Of a DNA stretch of 64,000 bases, positions 1-9,758 are shown piece after piece. The first letter of the stretch is position 1. Each line of letters begins with the position of its first letter. The position numbers were made by a program, and so were the translations under genes. This DNA comes from Bacteroidota bacterium (lineage in GTDB: Bacteria > Bacteroidota > Bacteroidia > Bacteroidales > VadinHA17): assembly GCA_016718875.1 (NCBI GenBank), contig JADKBL010000011.1:1-64000 (forward strand). The letters run 5' to 3'. The notes under the pieces are model-generated. The model was not told the DNA's origin. It saw only the letters and a list, made by a program, of their open reading frames with translations, and did not search any database.

Positions 1-380
1 TTACCAAACGCCAGCCTTCCGATTCTGAAAAAGAAGATATGGTATTTGCCAATATTATTGTAAAACACAGCAAATCGAATGCTATTGTATTGGTTAAGAA
101 CAGACAGCTTTGTGCCAGCGGTATAGGTCAGACATCGCGGGTAGATGCTCTTAAACAGGCTATAGAAAAAGCCCGGACCTTCGGTTTTGATCTGAAAGGT
201 GCTGTGATGGCATCAGATGCATTTTTCCCGTTTGCCGACTGTGTTGAAATAGCGCACAATGCCGGAATAACAGCAGTTGTCCAGCCTGGTGGGTCGGTGC
301 GTGACCAGGAATCGACAGATTTTTGCATAGCCAATAACATGACTATGGTACTGACAGGAATAAGACACTTTAAACATTAG
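1..380 (+). CDS. purH: Bifunctional AICAR transformylase/IMP cyclohydrolase, C-terminal part (partial)
   Basis: The last 125 codons of PurH enter the window in frame 3 and end in TAG. PurH carries out the last two steps of IMP synthesis: formyl transfer to AICAR, then cyclisation. What is visible is the C-terminal end of the transformylase domain. It shows the family stretch KHSKSNAIVLV followed by GIGQTSRVDA, MASDAFFPF and a terminal VQPGGSVRDQE...MVLTGIRHFKH, all typical of PurH. The start lies upstream of the window. mreB follows 21 bases after the stop on the same strand, so the rod-shape genes may be read through from purH. No frameshift is seen in this fragment. Confidence 0.95.
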   Translation, partial: TKRQPSDSEKEDMVFANIIVKHSKSNAIVLVKNRQLCASGIGQTSRVDALKQAIEKARTFGFDLKGAVMASDAFFPFADCVEIAHNAGITAVVQPGGSVRDQESTDFCIANNMTMVLTGIRHFKH

Positions 381-401
381 TAATTATAATATTCTTATAT
401 A

Positions 402-1424
402 ATGGGCCTATTTTCATTTTTAACACAGGAGATTGCAATTGATCTTGGAACAGCAAACACAATCATAATTCATAATGATAAGGTTGTTGTTGATGAACCA
501 TCGATCGTAGCTATTGACAAGAATACAGGAAAGCTTATTGCCATAGGGGAAGCAGCAAGGCAGATGCACGGGAAGACTCATGAAAATATTAAAACGATCA
601 GACCCCTGCGTGATGGTGTTATTGCCGATTTTAATGCAGCCGAGCTGATGATCAGGGGAATGATCAGAATGATAAACAAGGGGCCAAGGCTCTTCTCTCC
701 TTCCCTCAAAATGGTAGTCTGTATACCTTCAGGCAGTACTGAAGTTGAAATAAGAGCCGTACGTGACTCATCCGAACATGCTGGTGGCCGGGATGTATAT
801 ATGATATATGAACCAATGGCCGCAGCCATCGGAATCGGTCTTGATGTTGAAGCACCAGAAGGATGTATGGTTATTGATATAGGCGGAGGTACAACCGAAA
901 TTGCTGTGATTGCCCTCGGAGGTATAGTATGTAACAAATCAATCAGGATTGCAGGTGATGGCTTTACTGCTGATATTCAGGCGTATATGCGCCATCAGCA
1001 TAATATCAAAATTGGTGAAAGGACCGCAGAGGATATCAAGATTGCAGTAGGAGCAGCCCTCCCGGATATTGAGAATCCTCCTGCAGACTATATCGTTAGA
1101 GGACCAAACATCATGACTGCTCTTCCAATTGAAATTCCGATTTCATACCAGGAGATTGCCTACTGCCTTGATAAATCTTTATCAAAAGTTGAGGCTGCTC
1201 TTCTTAGTGTTCTTGAACAAACTCCTCCCGAACTTTACGCAGATATAGTAAACAAAGGTATTTATCTTGCAGGAGGGGGTGCATTGCTAAGAGGCCTTGA
1301 CAAGAGACTTGCCGACAAGATAAACATCAATTTCAATGTTGTTGAGGATCCACTGCATGCTGTTGCAAGGGGTACAGGTGTTGCACTAAAAAATGTTGAG
1401 AGGTTTCAGTTCCTAATGCGATAA
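402..1424 (+). CDS. mreB: Rod shape-determining actin homologue MreB
   Basis: A 340-residue bacterial actin that polymerises under the inner membrane and guides the elongation machinery for lateral peptidoglycan. The phosphate-1 loop DLGTANT is at residues 14-20, the second nucleotide motif VIDIGGGTTEIAV lies near residue 160, and the adenosine motif LAGGGALLRGL is near residue 290. Length and order match the family. The short N-terminal stretch MGLFSFLTQE fits the membrane-binding end. It heads a compact operon mreB-mreC-mreD-mrdA-rodA; mreC starts 12 bases after the TAA stop. No clear promoter lies in the 21-base gap after purH. Confidence 0.97.
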   Translation: MGLFSFLTQEIAIDLGTANTIIIHNDKVVVDEPSIVAIDKNTGKLIAIGEAARQMHGKTHENIKTIRPLRDGVIADFNAAELMIRGMIRMINKGPRLFSPSLKMVVCIPSGSTEVEIRAVRDSSEHAGGRDVYMIYEPMAAAIGIGLDVEAPEGCMVIDIGGGTTEIAVIALGGIVCNKSIRIAGDGFTADIQAYMRHQHNIKIGERTAEDIKIAVGAALPDIENPPADYIVRGPNIMTALPIEIPISYQEIAYCLDKSLSKVEAALLSVLEQTPPELYADIVNKGIYLAGGGALLRGLDKRLADKININFNVVEDPLHAVARGTGVALKNVERFQFLMR

Positions 1425-1436
1425 TCCGGCAGGTAA

Positions 1437-2258
1437 ATGAGGAGTCTTCTGAATTTCCTGGAGCGATACAATAACCTGATAATCTTTCTGATACTTGAGG
1501 GTATAGGGGTATATTTACTCGCCACAAGAAATTATTACCACAATACCAGGATGGTTAATGGTATCAGATGGGTCACCTACGGAGCGGAGGAAAAGCTTAA
1601 CAATACCAGGAGTTATCTTAATCTCAGGCAGATAAACGAAAACCTTGCTGCTGAGAATACAGCTTTACGGAACAGTATAAACCGCTTGGTAAGGAACAAT
1701 AATCCGGTTTTTTTTTCAGTATCTGATACAGTATACCAGCAACTCTATCAATACACTACAGCCAGGTTAACAAGCAATTCAGTAAACAAGCAGAAGAATT
1801 TCTTTACTATCAACAAGGGAACACGACATGGTATAACAAATGATATGGCTGTTATAGCTGATGGCGGTGTTGCGGGTGTTATTGTCGGCTGCTCTGAGAA
1901 TTTTTCAGTGGTGATGTCCCTGCTTAATCTCGACTTCAGGCTTAGTGCCAGGCTGAAGTCAAATGGATATTTTGGTTCCCTGAGTTGGGACGGACGCGAT
2001 TATCGCAAAGCCATCCTGAGCGATATTCCGCAGCATGTAAATGTGAATGTTGGTGATACAATTGAAACTACAGGGTACTCGGCTGTATTTCCGGAAGGAG
2101 TTATTGTAGGTACTGTTGTGGATTATCAAAAGCCGGGCAGTGATTTCTATGAGATAACAGTACTGCTTGAGACCGATTTCAGGAAGCTGCATTTTGTTGA
2201 TGTGGTGGCAAATAAGAGAAAATCCGAATTTATTGAACTGGAAAACCAAATTCAATGA
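1437..2258 (+). CDS. mreC: Rod shape-determining protein MreC
   Basis: A 273-residue periplasmic scaffold of the elongasome, anchored by one N-terminal membrane segment (about residues 13-30, NNLIIFLILEGIGVYLL). A heptad-rich coiled coil follows at about 50-90, then the MreC beta-domains, with the recognisable stretch GITNDMAVIADGGVAGVIVG and later ETTGYSAVFPEGVIVGTV. Length is usual for Bacteroidota MreC. The stop overlaps the mreD start by four bases (ATGA), indicating translational coupling. No oddities were seen. Confidence 0.95.
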   Translation: MRSLLNFLERYNNLIIFLILEGIGVYLLATRNYYHNTRMVNGIRWVTYGAEEKLNNTRSYLNLRQINENLAAENTALRNSINRLVRNNNPVFFSVSDTVYQQLYQYTTARLTSNSVNKQKNFFTINKGTRHGITNDMAVIADGGVAGVIVGCSENFSVVMSLLNLDFRLSARLKSNGYFGSLSWDGRDYRKAILSDIPQHVNVNVGDTIETTGYSAVFPEGVIVGTVVDYQKPGSDFYEITVLLETDFRKLHFVDVVANKRKSEFIELENQIQ

Positions 2259-2761
2259 TTAATTCAATATTAAGATTTGGTCTTATCTTTATCATACTTG
2301 TTCTGCTGCAGGTATTGATGTTCAATAATATTCAGTTCAGCGGATATGTGAATCCCTATGTGTATATTATTTTTATTCTTCTCCTTCCGGTTGAAATACC
2401 TTCATGGCTTTTGCTTCTACTCTCCTTTGGCATCGGAATGATTATTGATTTCTATTCTGGTTCTCCCGGAATGCACTCCACCGCAACTGTTTTTGCAGGA
2501 TTTGTGCGTCCCTTCATACTACGATCAAACTCACCACGCGACGGATATGAGCCGGGTGCACAGCCTTCAATGTTAACATATGGCTTCAGGTGGTTTTTAT
2601 TATATGCCATGGCGATTATTCTGGTTCATCATACGGTGTTATTCTATATTGAAGTTTTCAGATTCACTGATTTTTTCAGAACACTTTTAAGGGTTTTGCT
2701 TAGTTCACTTTTTACCCTGGTTTTTGTACTTGTAATTGAGTTTTACAGGAAGGGCAGATAA
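2255..2761 (+). CDS. mreD: Rod shape-determining protein MreD
   Basis: A 168-residue, very hydrophobic protein with about five predicted membrane helices, as expected of MreD, which works with MreC in the inner membrane. Sequence similarity within this family is low, so the call rests mainly on size, hydrophobicity, the MreD-like opening (LIFIILVLLQVLMFNNIQFSG) split across the first helix, and its place between mreC and the PBP2 gene. It overlaps mreC by four bases and is followed 11 bases later by mrdA. Confidence 0.92.
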   Translation: MINSILRFGLIFIILVLLQVLMFNNIQFSGYVNPYVYIIFILLLPVEIPSWLLLLLSFGIGMIIDFYSGSPGMHSTATVFAGFVRPFILRSNSPRDGYEPGAQPSMLTYGFRWFLLYAMAIILVHHTVLFYIEVFRFTDFFRTLLRVLLSSLFTLVFVLVIEFYRKGR

Positions 2762-2772
2762 TCCGGTAATAT

Positions 2773-4611
2773 ATGAAGGATCCATTTATAAACCGGAAGT
2801 ATATCATAATGGCCCTGATGCTGGTGGCATGCCTGGTACTCATTGTCAGGTTATTTGTAATCCAGATAGTAAAAGATACTTACAGACTTTCTGCCGATAA
2901 CAATGTTCTCAGGTATGTTACTCAATATCCTGCCCGGGGACTAATATTTGACAGAAGCGGAGAGCTGATAGTATCGAACATGGCAGCATATGACATTATG
3001 GTAATCCCTGCGCAGACTTCCGGTATAGATACTGCTGAATTCTGTTCCCTGCTTGGGATTACAACTGATATGTTCAAGCGGCAGATGAGAAGTGCGGTTA
3101 ACTATTCAAGACGGGCTCCATCTGTTTTTCTGAAACAGATATCTGATGAAACATACGCAAGATTACAGGAGAAGATGTTCCTCTATACCGGATTCTATGT
3201 TCAGCCCAGAACGCTACGCAAATACACCAGACCTGTTGCTGCCCATATTCTTGGCTATGTGAGTGAGGTGGATGAAAGCCTTATAAGGAAGAATCCATAT
3301 TATAAACCCGGCGATTATATTGGCAAAAGCGGTATTGAAGAGGCTTATGAAAAAGAGATTCGCGGTCGCAAAGGTGTTAAGATTTATATGGTCGATGTAT
3401 TCAGCAGAATAAAGGGATCATATGCTGAAGGGGCGATGGATACAGTTGCGGTTCAGGGTTCTGATATTGTCTCGTCAATTGATCTTGATCTGCAGGAATA
3501 CGGTGAGTTGCTGATGAAGAATAAGCGGGGCAGCATTGTAGCTATTGAACCGGGAACAGGGGAAGTACTATCACTTGTTTCGGCTCCCGGCTATGATCCG
3601 GGATTACTTGTAGGAAGGGTGCGATCAGAGAATTTTGCAACTCTTCAGTCAGATACTGCCATACTGCCATTGTTTAACAGGGCCCTGATGGCCTCTTATC
3701 CGCCAGGCTCCACATTTAAGCCAATCAACGGACTTATTGGTCTGCAGGAAGGGGTAATAAGTGAGGATACAAAATTCGGTTGTGATTTTGGTTATCTTTT
3801 TGTTGGGTGCCATGGACATGCTTCACCTCTTGATCTGGCAGGAGCTGTGGCTAATTCCTGCAATTCATATTTCTGTCAGACCTACAGGCGGGTACTTGAA
3901 AACAGGAAATATGGCAGCGTTTCGGAGGCATATATTGAATGGAAAAGATATCTGAATGAATTCGGGTTTGGCAGCAAACTGGGGACGGATTTCGTTAATG
4001 AGCTGGCAGGATTTGTTCCCTCTACCAGCTATTACGACCGGTATCATGGCAAAAATAAATGGAAGGCACTTACTGTAATATCTATGGCAATAGGACAGGG
4101 TGAGATCGGAACAACCCCGCTTCAGATGGCAAATATGACTGCTGCTATCGCCAACAGGGGGTATTTTTATACTCCTCATATTGTCAGGGGGATAGGCAAG
4201 GAAAATGTTATTGATCCTCGTTTTACTGTAAAACATACAATAGATATTGACTCAGCAAATTTTGAGAAAATCATTGTTGGAATGGAAGGTGCTGTTAATG
4301 GTGCTCCGGGCGGAACTGCAGGGATTGCAAGGATAAGGGACATAATCGTATGCGGAAAGACCGGGACTGCACAGAATCCTCACGGCAAGGACCATTCAGT
4401 ATTCATAGCTTTTGCACCTAAGGACAATCCCAGAATAGCAATTGCAGTTTATGTTGAAAATGCCGGATTCGGATCAACATATGCGGCACCTGTGGCAAGT
4501 CTGATGATAGAAAAATACCTTCGTGACACAATCTCCAACAAGGTTATGGAGAAAAGAATACTAGACCTCAACCTCGAAGATAATATTATAGAAAGTGAAA
4601 CGCAGCATTAA
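2773..4611 (+). CDS. mrdA: Penicillin-binding protein 2, elongation transpeptidase
   Basis: A 612-residue class B PBP that crosslinks new peptidoglycan during elongation in complex with RodA. One N-terminal membrane anchor is at about residues 12-32. The pedestal/dimerisation domain covers about 45-200 and the transpeptidase domain the rest. The three catalytic motifs are visible: S313-T-F-K (nucleophile serine), S362-C-N, and K529-T-G-T. The length is normal. The end overlaps the GTG start of rodA by 17 bases, so the pair is translationally coupled. Confidence 0.96.
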   Translation: MKDPFINRKYIIMALMLVACLVLIVRLFVIQIVKDTYRLSADNNVLRYVTQYPARGLIFDRSGELIVSNMAAYDIMVIPAQTSGIDTAEFCSLLGITTDMFKRQMRSAVNYSRRAPSVFLKQISDETYARLQEKMFLYTGFYVQPRTLRKYTRPVAAHILGYVSEVDESLIRKNPYYKPGDYIGKSGIEEAYEKEIRGRKGVKIYMVDVFSRIKGSYAEGAMDTVAVQGSDIVSSIDLDLQEYGELLMKNKRGSIVAIEPGTGEVLSLVSAPGYDPGLLVGRVRSENFATLQSDTAILPLFNRALMASYPPGSTFKPINGLIGLQEGVISEDTKFGCDFGYLFVGCHGHASPLDLAGAVANSCNSYFCQTYRRVLENRKYGSVSEAYIEWKRYLNEFGFGSKLGTDFVNELAGFVPSTSYYDRYHGKNKWKALTVISMAIGQGEIGTTPLQMANMTAAIANRGYFYTPHIVRGIGKENVIDPRFTVKHTIDIDSANFEKIIVGMEGAVNGAPGGTAGIARIRDIIVCGKTGTAQNPHGKDHSVFIAFAPKDNPRIAIAVYVENAGFGSTYAAPVASLMIEKYLRDTISNKVMEKRILDLNLEDNIIESETQH

Positions 4612-6020
4612 CATCTGGCTAAGCCTTGACAAGATCACGATACTCCTGTACCTGCTGCTGGTAGTTATGGGCTGGCTCAATATCTACGCTGCAGTGTATA
4701 ATGAAGAGCATAGCAGGATACTTGACCTGTCACAGCGGTATGGAAAGCAGTTTATCTGGATAATAGCTGCAATTATCACAGGTATTTTTGCTCTCATAAT
4801 TGATAACAGGTTCTACTTCTTCTTTTCCTGGTTTATTTATGGATCACTTATGCTACTGCTTGTTCTGGTACTTTTATTCGGGAATGAGATAAACGGTGCC
4901 AGGTCGTGGTTTGAATTCAGCTGGTTCAGCCTTCAACCTTCAGAGTTTGCAAAGTTCGGCACTGCAATCGCTCTTGCCGGTTACCTTAATTCGCGCCGCC
5001 ATGATCTTACAAGATGGAGTGTACTTCTTCCGGCCTCGGCAATTATCCTCTTTCCTGCATTACTTACCGCACTTCAGCCCGATATGGGTTCAACGATTGT
5101 ATTTCTATCCTTGTTTTTGGTTTTGTTCAGGGAGGGTATGAGCCCCTATGTTTTTGTCTCCGGATTGCTTGCAGTCATCCTTTTCTTTCTAACCCTCATA
5201 ATTAACAATTTTTATCTGTCAGCAGGCATTACAGTAATTGCAGTATTAGTGGTATGGTTTGCAACCCGTAAATGGAAAATTGCTCTGGCAGGTTCAGGAA
5301 TATTTATTGTTAATGCAGCAATCTTGTATGTTATTGACCATTACCTGCTTAAAAAGCTTGATAATGAGCTTATTATATTAATTGCCCTTCTGATTTCAGG
5401 AGTCCTGTTTGCCTGGGATATCTATTCCAAGAAGGCTATGGCAGTTTTGGTGGTTTATCTGTTTTTAATAGGAAGCCTGATCTTTGTAAATTCTGTAGAC
5501 TATGCTTTCAATGAGCTTCTTCCCAATCACCAGCGGGACAGGATCAATATTCTTCTCGGGATCAAATCCGATCCGAAGGGAACCGGGTACAATGTCAATC
5601 AGTCGATTATCTCAATCGGATCAGGAGGTTTTGCAGGAAAAGGTTATTTGCAGGGGACACAGACAAAATTCAAGTTTGTACCCAAGCAAAGCTCCGATTT
5701 TATTTTCTGTACCATTGGAGAGGAAATGGGGGTTTCTCGGGTCACTGGCAGTAATAGCAACATACCTGTTTTTGTTTTTACGGCTGATAATTCTGGCTGA
5801 GCGACAACGATCTGTTTTTTCAAGGGTTTATGGATACGGAGTAGTATCGATATTGTTCTTACATGTATTTATAAATATAGGAATGGCTATAGGCATTGTG
5901 CCTGTTATCGGCATACCATTGCCCTTTTTCAGCTACGGAGGAAGCTCTTTATGGGGCTTTACTCTTCTGCTTTTTGTATTTCTCAGGCTTGATGCCAGTC
6001 GCAATGAGTATCTTGTATGA
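4595..6020 (+). CDS. rodA: RodA peptidoglycan glycosyltransferase (frameshifted in this sequence)
   Basis: A SEDS-family multi-pass membrane polymerase that makes glycan strands for cell elongation together with PBP2. It starts at GTG inside the end of mrdA. The first frame reads to 5800 but loses the family after GEEMG. The family sequence resumes one frame over (FLGSLAVIATYLFLFLRL ... IPLPFFSYGGSS) and runs to 6020, giving about 474 residues once joined, a normal RodA length. The break is a run of five G at 5728-5732, where four would keep the frame. The conserved WFEFSWFSLQPSEFAK and GIVPVIGIPLPFFSYGG motifs lie on either side. RodA is normally essential, so I read the extra G as a sequence error. 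It ends exactly where the convergent acpH ends. Confidence 0.93.
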
Positions 6021-6632
6021 TCAGAACGGAATTGTTATTCTGTGAGATATCTGTACTCCGAATTCCTTTTCCACATAATCTATGAGCTGAGGGAAGAATT
6101 CCATGAAGTCATCCTGCAGGGAGTAATAATTCTTTTTTAATGCCCTGATTGCAAACCTGGTTTCGTTGGGTAAGGTTGAATGCTTGCTTAATGTGCTGAG
6201 TACATGTCTAATGCCATTAACAGTCTGGTATGATTCAATCCAGTTGTTTATAATAAAAAATGGCATCATATCCCTTACATTCTCAGGCATATGCTCATAG
6301 TTGTTCACCATGGCTCTGTAGAAGTTATAGGTTACACTCTCAAGCGGGCGTCTTGAAAAAAAATCCCATTCTTTTGTAAGGAAATGATCATAGATAATAT
6401 CTGTTACAACACCTGAATATTTATGATATTTCCTTGTAAAAAATATTTTACTGCGGTGCACAACAGGATGTCTGTCGGTGAAACCATCAATATGCCTGTG
6501 AAGAATAATCCCTTTTCTGATCTGTTCAGGATAATTTAGATAATCCTTGCCCTTTACATAGTCGCCTATGTAATTTCCGATGATGACTTTTTCGGAGTCA
6601 CCGGAAAGATATATGTGGGCAAGTACATTCAT
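6021..6632 (-). CDS. acpH: Acyl carrier protein phosphodiesterase family protein (AcpH/DUF479)
   Basis: A 203-residue member of the ACP phosphodiesterase (AcpH, DUF479) family, whose E. coli member removes the 4'-phosphopantetheine arm from holo-ACP. The HD-like metal-binding pattern is visible: MNVLAHIYLSG at the N-terminus, GNYIGDYVKGK at about 18-28, and LHRHIDGFTDRHP at about 44-56, followed by VVTDIIYDHFL. The stop codon abuts the rodA stop, so the two genes converge with no spacer. About 250 bases of AT-rich DNA separate its start from the divergent cDPGS-like gene. Membership is clear; activity on ACP is known only from the family. Confidence 0.85.
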   Translation of the reverse strand: MNVLAHIYLSGDSEKVIIGNYIGDYVKGKDYLNYPEQIRKGIILHRHIDGFTDRHPVVHRSKIFFTRKYHKYSGVVTDIIYDHFLTKEWDFFSRRPLESVTYNFYRAMVNNYEHMPENVRDMMPFFIINNWIESYQTVNGIRHVLSTLSKHSTLPNETRFAIRALKKNYYSLQDDFMEFFPQLIDYVEKEFGVQISHRITIPF

Positions 6633-6813
6633 AATCAGGTATAATAGTACAAAGAATTTGCCATATGCCTCAAATGTTAAAAAACATTTTCTTTAACATG
6701 TTTTCATATTGATCATAAACCAATGCTAAATATTTATAGGTCAGAATGATAACACGCCATCTGAGTATTTCAAAAAATAGACTGAATTACTCGGATTTTC
6801 ACACTGCAAATTA

Positions 6814-6821
6814 TAAATTTG
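6814..6821 (+). promoter_or_regulatory. Bacteroidota-type -7 box (TAAATTTG)
   Basis: TAAATTTG matches the Bacteroidota sigma-factor -7 consensus TAnnTTTG. It lies 62 bases before the start of the cDPGS-like GTPase gene, within the otherwise featureless 250-base gap 6633-6882. No convincing -33 TTTG partner at the usual spacing was seen. Confidence 0.45.
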
Positions 6822-6872
6822 TTGCTTCATTCTGAAATCATTTTAGGTTCTAAAGAAAAATAATTAAACCAA

Positions 6873-6878
6873 GGGAGG
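6873..6878 (+). promoter_or_regulatory. Strong Shine-Dalgarno sequence (GGGAGG)
   Basis: GGGAGG ends five bases before ATG 6883 and fixes that start. A near-perfect Shine-Dalgarno is unusual in this window, where most genes have weak or no anti-rRNA pairing, and it suggests high translation of the following gene. Confidence 0.6.
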
Positions 6879-6882
6879 ATTT

Positions 6883-8290
6883 ATGGTTAAGAAAAATGTC
6901 ATCATAATTGGAGCTGCGGGCCGTGATTTTCACAATTTCAATACCTGTTACAGAGACAATCCGTTATATAATGTGGTTGCATTTACTGCAGCTCAGATTC
7001 CTGATATTGATGGCAGGAAATATCCCAAAGAACTTGCAGGAAAACTGTATCCCAATGGTATTCCGATAGTTGGTGAAGAGAATCTTCCGGAACTGATAAA
7101 AAAGCATAATGTATCCGATTGTGTCTTTTCATACAGCGATGTTACTTACCAGAAAGTAATGTCAGTCAGCGCTATTGTTAATGCTGCCGGCGCCAATTTT
7201 GTCCTTCTAGGGCCTGCTGATACAATGATAAAAAGCACTAAACCGGTAATTGCTGTAGGTGCAATCAGGACTGGATGCGGGAAAAGCCAGACATCAAGAA
7301 GAGTGATCGAGCTTTTGATGGAAAAAGGTCTTAAGGTTGTTGCTATCCGTCACCCGATGCCGTATGGCGATCTAAATGCACAGAAAGTCCAGCGTTTTGC
7401 AGTTGTTAAAGATCTTGCAAAGCACAAATGCACAGTTGAGGAGATGGAAGAGTATGAACCGCATGTTGTAAGAGGCAATGTAATTTATGCAGGTGTTGAT
7501 TATGAGGCAATTGTACGTGCTGCTGAGAAAGATCCGGACGGATGTGATGTAATACTCTGGGATGGAGGCAACAATGACTTCCCATTCTATAAACCTGATC
7601 TGATGATAACAGTAACCGATCCACACAGGGCTGGCCATGAGTTAAAATACTATCCGGGAGAGGTAACTCTTCGTATTGCAGATGTGGTGGTCATCAATAA
7701 AATGGACAGCTCTTCGCCTGAATCAATTCAGATCGTAAGGGAAAGCATAGAGAAGGTGAATCCAAAGTCAGTTGTTATTGACGGTGCTTCACCTATCAGG
7801 GTTGATGATCCATCAGTGATAAGAGGAAAAAGAGTACTTGCAGTTGAAGATGGGCCCCACACTTACACACGGGGAGATGAAGATAGGAGCAGGTGTTGTC
7901 GCAGCCCGTAAATTCGGTGCATCTGAACTTGTTGATCCGCGTCCGTTTACTGTCGGCAGGTTGAGTGATACATTCAGGCAATACCCAAATATTGGGACTC
8001 TTTTACCGGCTATGGGTTATGGCAAACAGCAGCTTAAGGATCTTGAAACAACAATCAACAATACCGATTGCGACAGTGTATTAATAGCAACCCCTATTGA
8101 TCTCAGCAGGATCATTAAGATAAAGAAACCAAATACCAGGGTACATTATGATCTGCAGGAGATTGGTAGCCCGAATCTGACAGAAGTGCTCAATGAATTT
8201 GTCAAAATTCTAAAGCTAAAAGAAAGGCTGGAAAAAAATAACAGTCATTATTTAACAAATCCGCTGGTTTTCACAAGTCCCCTGATTTAG
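6883..8290 (+). CDS. Cyclic 2,3-diphosphoglycerate synthetase-like GTPase (frameshifted in this sequence)
   Basis: A P-loop protein of the family named after the archaeal cyclic 2,3-diphosphoglycerate synthetase; bacterial members are usually annotated as putative GTPases and their reaction is unproven. An N-terminal Rossmann-like part (KKNVIIIGAAGRDFHNFN) is followed by a Walker A-like loop G126-AIRTGCGKS-135 and a nucleotide-base motif VVVINKMD. The first frame ends at 7911 after DGPHTYTRG; the family continues one frame over as DGPTLTHGEMKIGAGVVAARKFGA to 8290. A CCCC run at 7855-7858, where CCC would keep frame, explains the break. The joined product is about 468 residues. The last 20 bases overlap the convergent pgi. 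Confidence 0.8.
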
Positions 8291-9695
8291 GGAATGGATA
8301 AGAAAAGGCGTTTACTCTGCGAGATCTGCTGATTTTCGCGTATTCCTGTTTACCTAATCTTTCTCTCAGTTTCTTTCCTGCCTCCTCGTAGCCTGGTTTA
8401 TTGAGAAGAGCGAACATGTTTTTCTTGTAAGCTTCAACACCCGGCTGATCGAATGGATTGACGTCAAGAATATATCCGCTTATTCCGCAGGCTATCTCAA
8501 AGAAATAGATAAGCTGTCCGATATAATAATCATCAAGTGAGGGGATTTCGATTTTTATCACAGGAACATTGCCGTCGTTATGGGCAATTATTGTTCCGGC
8601 TTCAGCATTTCTGTTAACCTCTGACAATCTTTTACCGGCAAGGAAATTGAGCTGATCGGAATCATCTTTTTCCAGGGGTATCGTAAGATTTTTTGCAGGA
8701 CTCTTAACAGATATCATAGTTTCAAACAATATTCTCTGACCATCCTGGATATATTGTCCAAGAGAATGAAGATCGGTTGTCATATCAACTGAAGCGGGGA
8801 AAATGCCTTTTCCGTCTTTTCCTTCGCTTTCGCCATAAAGCTGTTTCCACCATTCAGACATGAAATGCAGTTTTGGAGTGAACCCGACCATTATCTCAAC
8901 AGGTCTTCCTCCCTGAAGTAGAAGGTTTCTGGCTGCAGCGTATAGAATTGCCGGATTGGAGGCTACATCTTTGTTCGTCCTTGTTACCTCTTCCATCGCT
9001 TTGGCACCATTTACAAGCGCTTTTATATCGAGTCCGCTTACAGCAATCGGAAGTAATCCCACCGGTGATAGAACTGAATATCTGCCGCCTACATTATCGG
9101 GGATGACAAATGTTTCATATCCGTTTGTTTCAGCCAGCGATCTGAGCGCGCCCTTCTTTTCATCAGTAATTGCAATTATTCTGTCGGCGGCTACCGGTTT
9201 TCCTACTTTCTTTTCGAGATGATCTTTAAGTATCCTGAATGCAATTGCAGGTTCGGTTGTTGTTCCTGATTTTGAGATTACTATTATCGAATAATTCCTC
9301 TCATCAAGAACTTCAAGCAATTCTGAGAGGTAATCCTCACAGATATTCTGACCAGCAAATATCACATCATGATGAGGCTTCTTTTTAAGGTATGGAGTAA
9401 AGGAATGTGACAGTGCTTCCATCACGGCTCTTGCCCCCAAATATGATCCGCCTATTCCTATAACAACAGTTGTATCAGAAACCGACCTGAGGTGTTTAGC
9501 ACATTTTTCTATTTTATCAAGTTGTTTCTGTATATCATCCGGCAGGGATAACCATCCGAGGAAATCATTTCCTGCACCGGTACCTTTGTTAAGAGCATCA
9601 AGATGTCTGACTGATTGCTGTGCAAGGGCAACAACCTCTTCAAAGGAGACAAATGCTCCGGCATTCTTAAGATTAACATTTAGTTTTTCTTTCAT
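8271..9695 (-). CDS. pgi: Glucose-6-phosphate isomerase
   Basis: A 474-residue phosphoglucose isomerase interconverting glucose 6-phosphate and fructose 6-phosphate. The length is that of the shorter Bacillus/Bacteroidota type. The visible family blocks are VVIGIGGSYLGARAV (about 77-91), VISKSGTTTEPAIAF (sugar-phosphate binding), DNVGGRYSVLSPVGLLP with the family signature near residue 205, and VNPFDQPGVEAYK near the C-terminus. It stands alone with its own promoter box at 9751-9758 and a terminator from the upstream gene just before it. It converges with the cDPGS-like gene, overlapping by 20 bases. Confidence 0.97.
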   Translation of the reverse strand: MKEKLNVNLKNAGAFVSFEEVVALAQQSVRHLDALNKGTGAGNDFLGWLSLPDDIQKQLDKIEKCAKHLRSVSDTTVVIGIGGSYLGARAVMEALSHSFTPYLKKKPHHDVIFAGQNICEDYLSELLEVLDERNYSIIVISKSGTTTEPAIAFRILKDHLEKKVGKPVAADRIIAITDEKKGALRSLAETNGYETFVIPDNVGGRYSVLSPVGLLPIAVSGLDIKALVNGAKAMEEVTRTNKDVASNPAILYAAARNLLLQGGRPVEIMVGFTPKLHFMSEWWKQLYGESEGKDGKGIFPASVDMTTDLHSLGQYIQDGQRILFETMISVKSPAKNLTIPLEKDDSDQLNFLAGKRLSEVNRNAEAGTIIAHNDGNVPVIKIEIPSLDDYYIGQLIYFFEIACGISGYILDVNPFDQPGVEAYKKNMFALLNKPGYEEAGKKLRERLGKQEYAKISRSRRVNAFSYPFPKSGDL

Positions 9696-9750
9696 ATTAC
9701 CTGGTAATTATTTCAATAATGATTTTATGCCCTTTAATTAACTCTACATA

Positions 9751-9758
9751 CAAAGTTA
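9751..9758 (-). promoter_or_regulatory. -7 box of pgi (TAACTTTG on the minus strand)
   Basis: Read on the minus strand, TAACTTTG matches the TAnnTTTG consensus and lies 56 bases before the pgi start. It directly follows the T-tract of the terminator of the preceding gene, so termination and re-initiation are back to back. Confidence 0.55.

Noticed and set aside
5700..5760. Programmed frameshift in rodA
   Set aside because: No slippery heptamer plus downstream structure was recognised, and similar one-base changes hit many unrelated genes in the window.
5502..6020. Separate membrane gene after rodA
   Set aside because: The sequence is the missing C-terminal half of RodA in another frame and has no start of its own.
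7838..8290. Separate small gene after the GTPase
   Set aside because: It aligns as the C-terminal part of the same cDPGS-like protein after a one-base shift.
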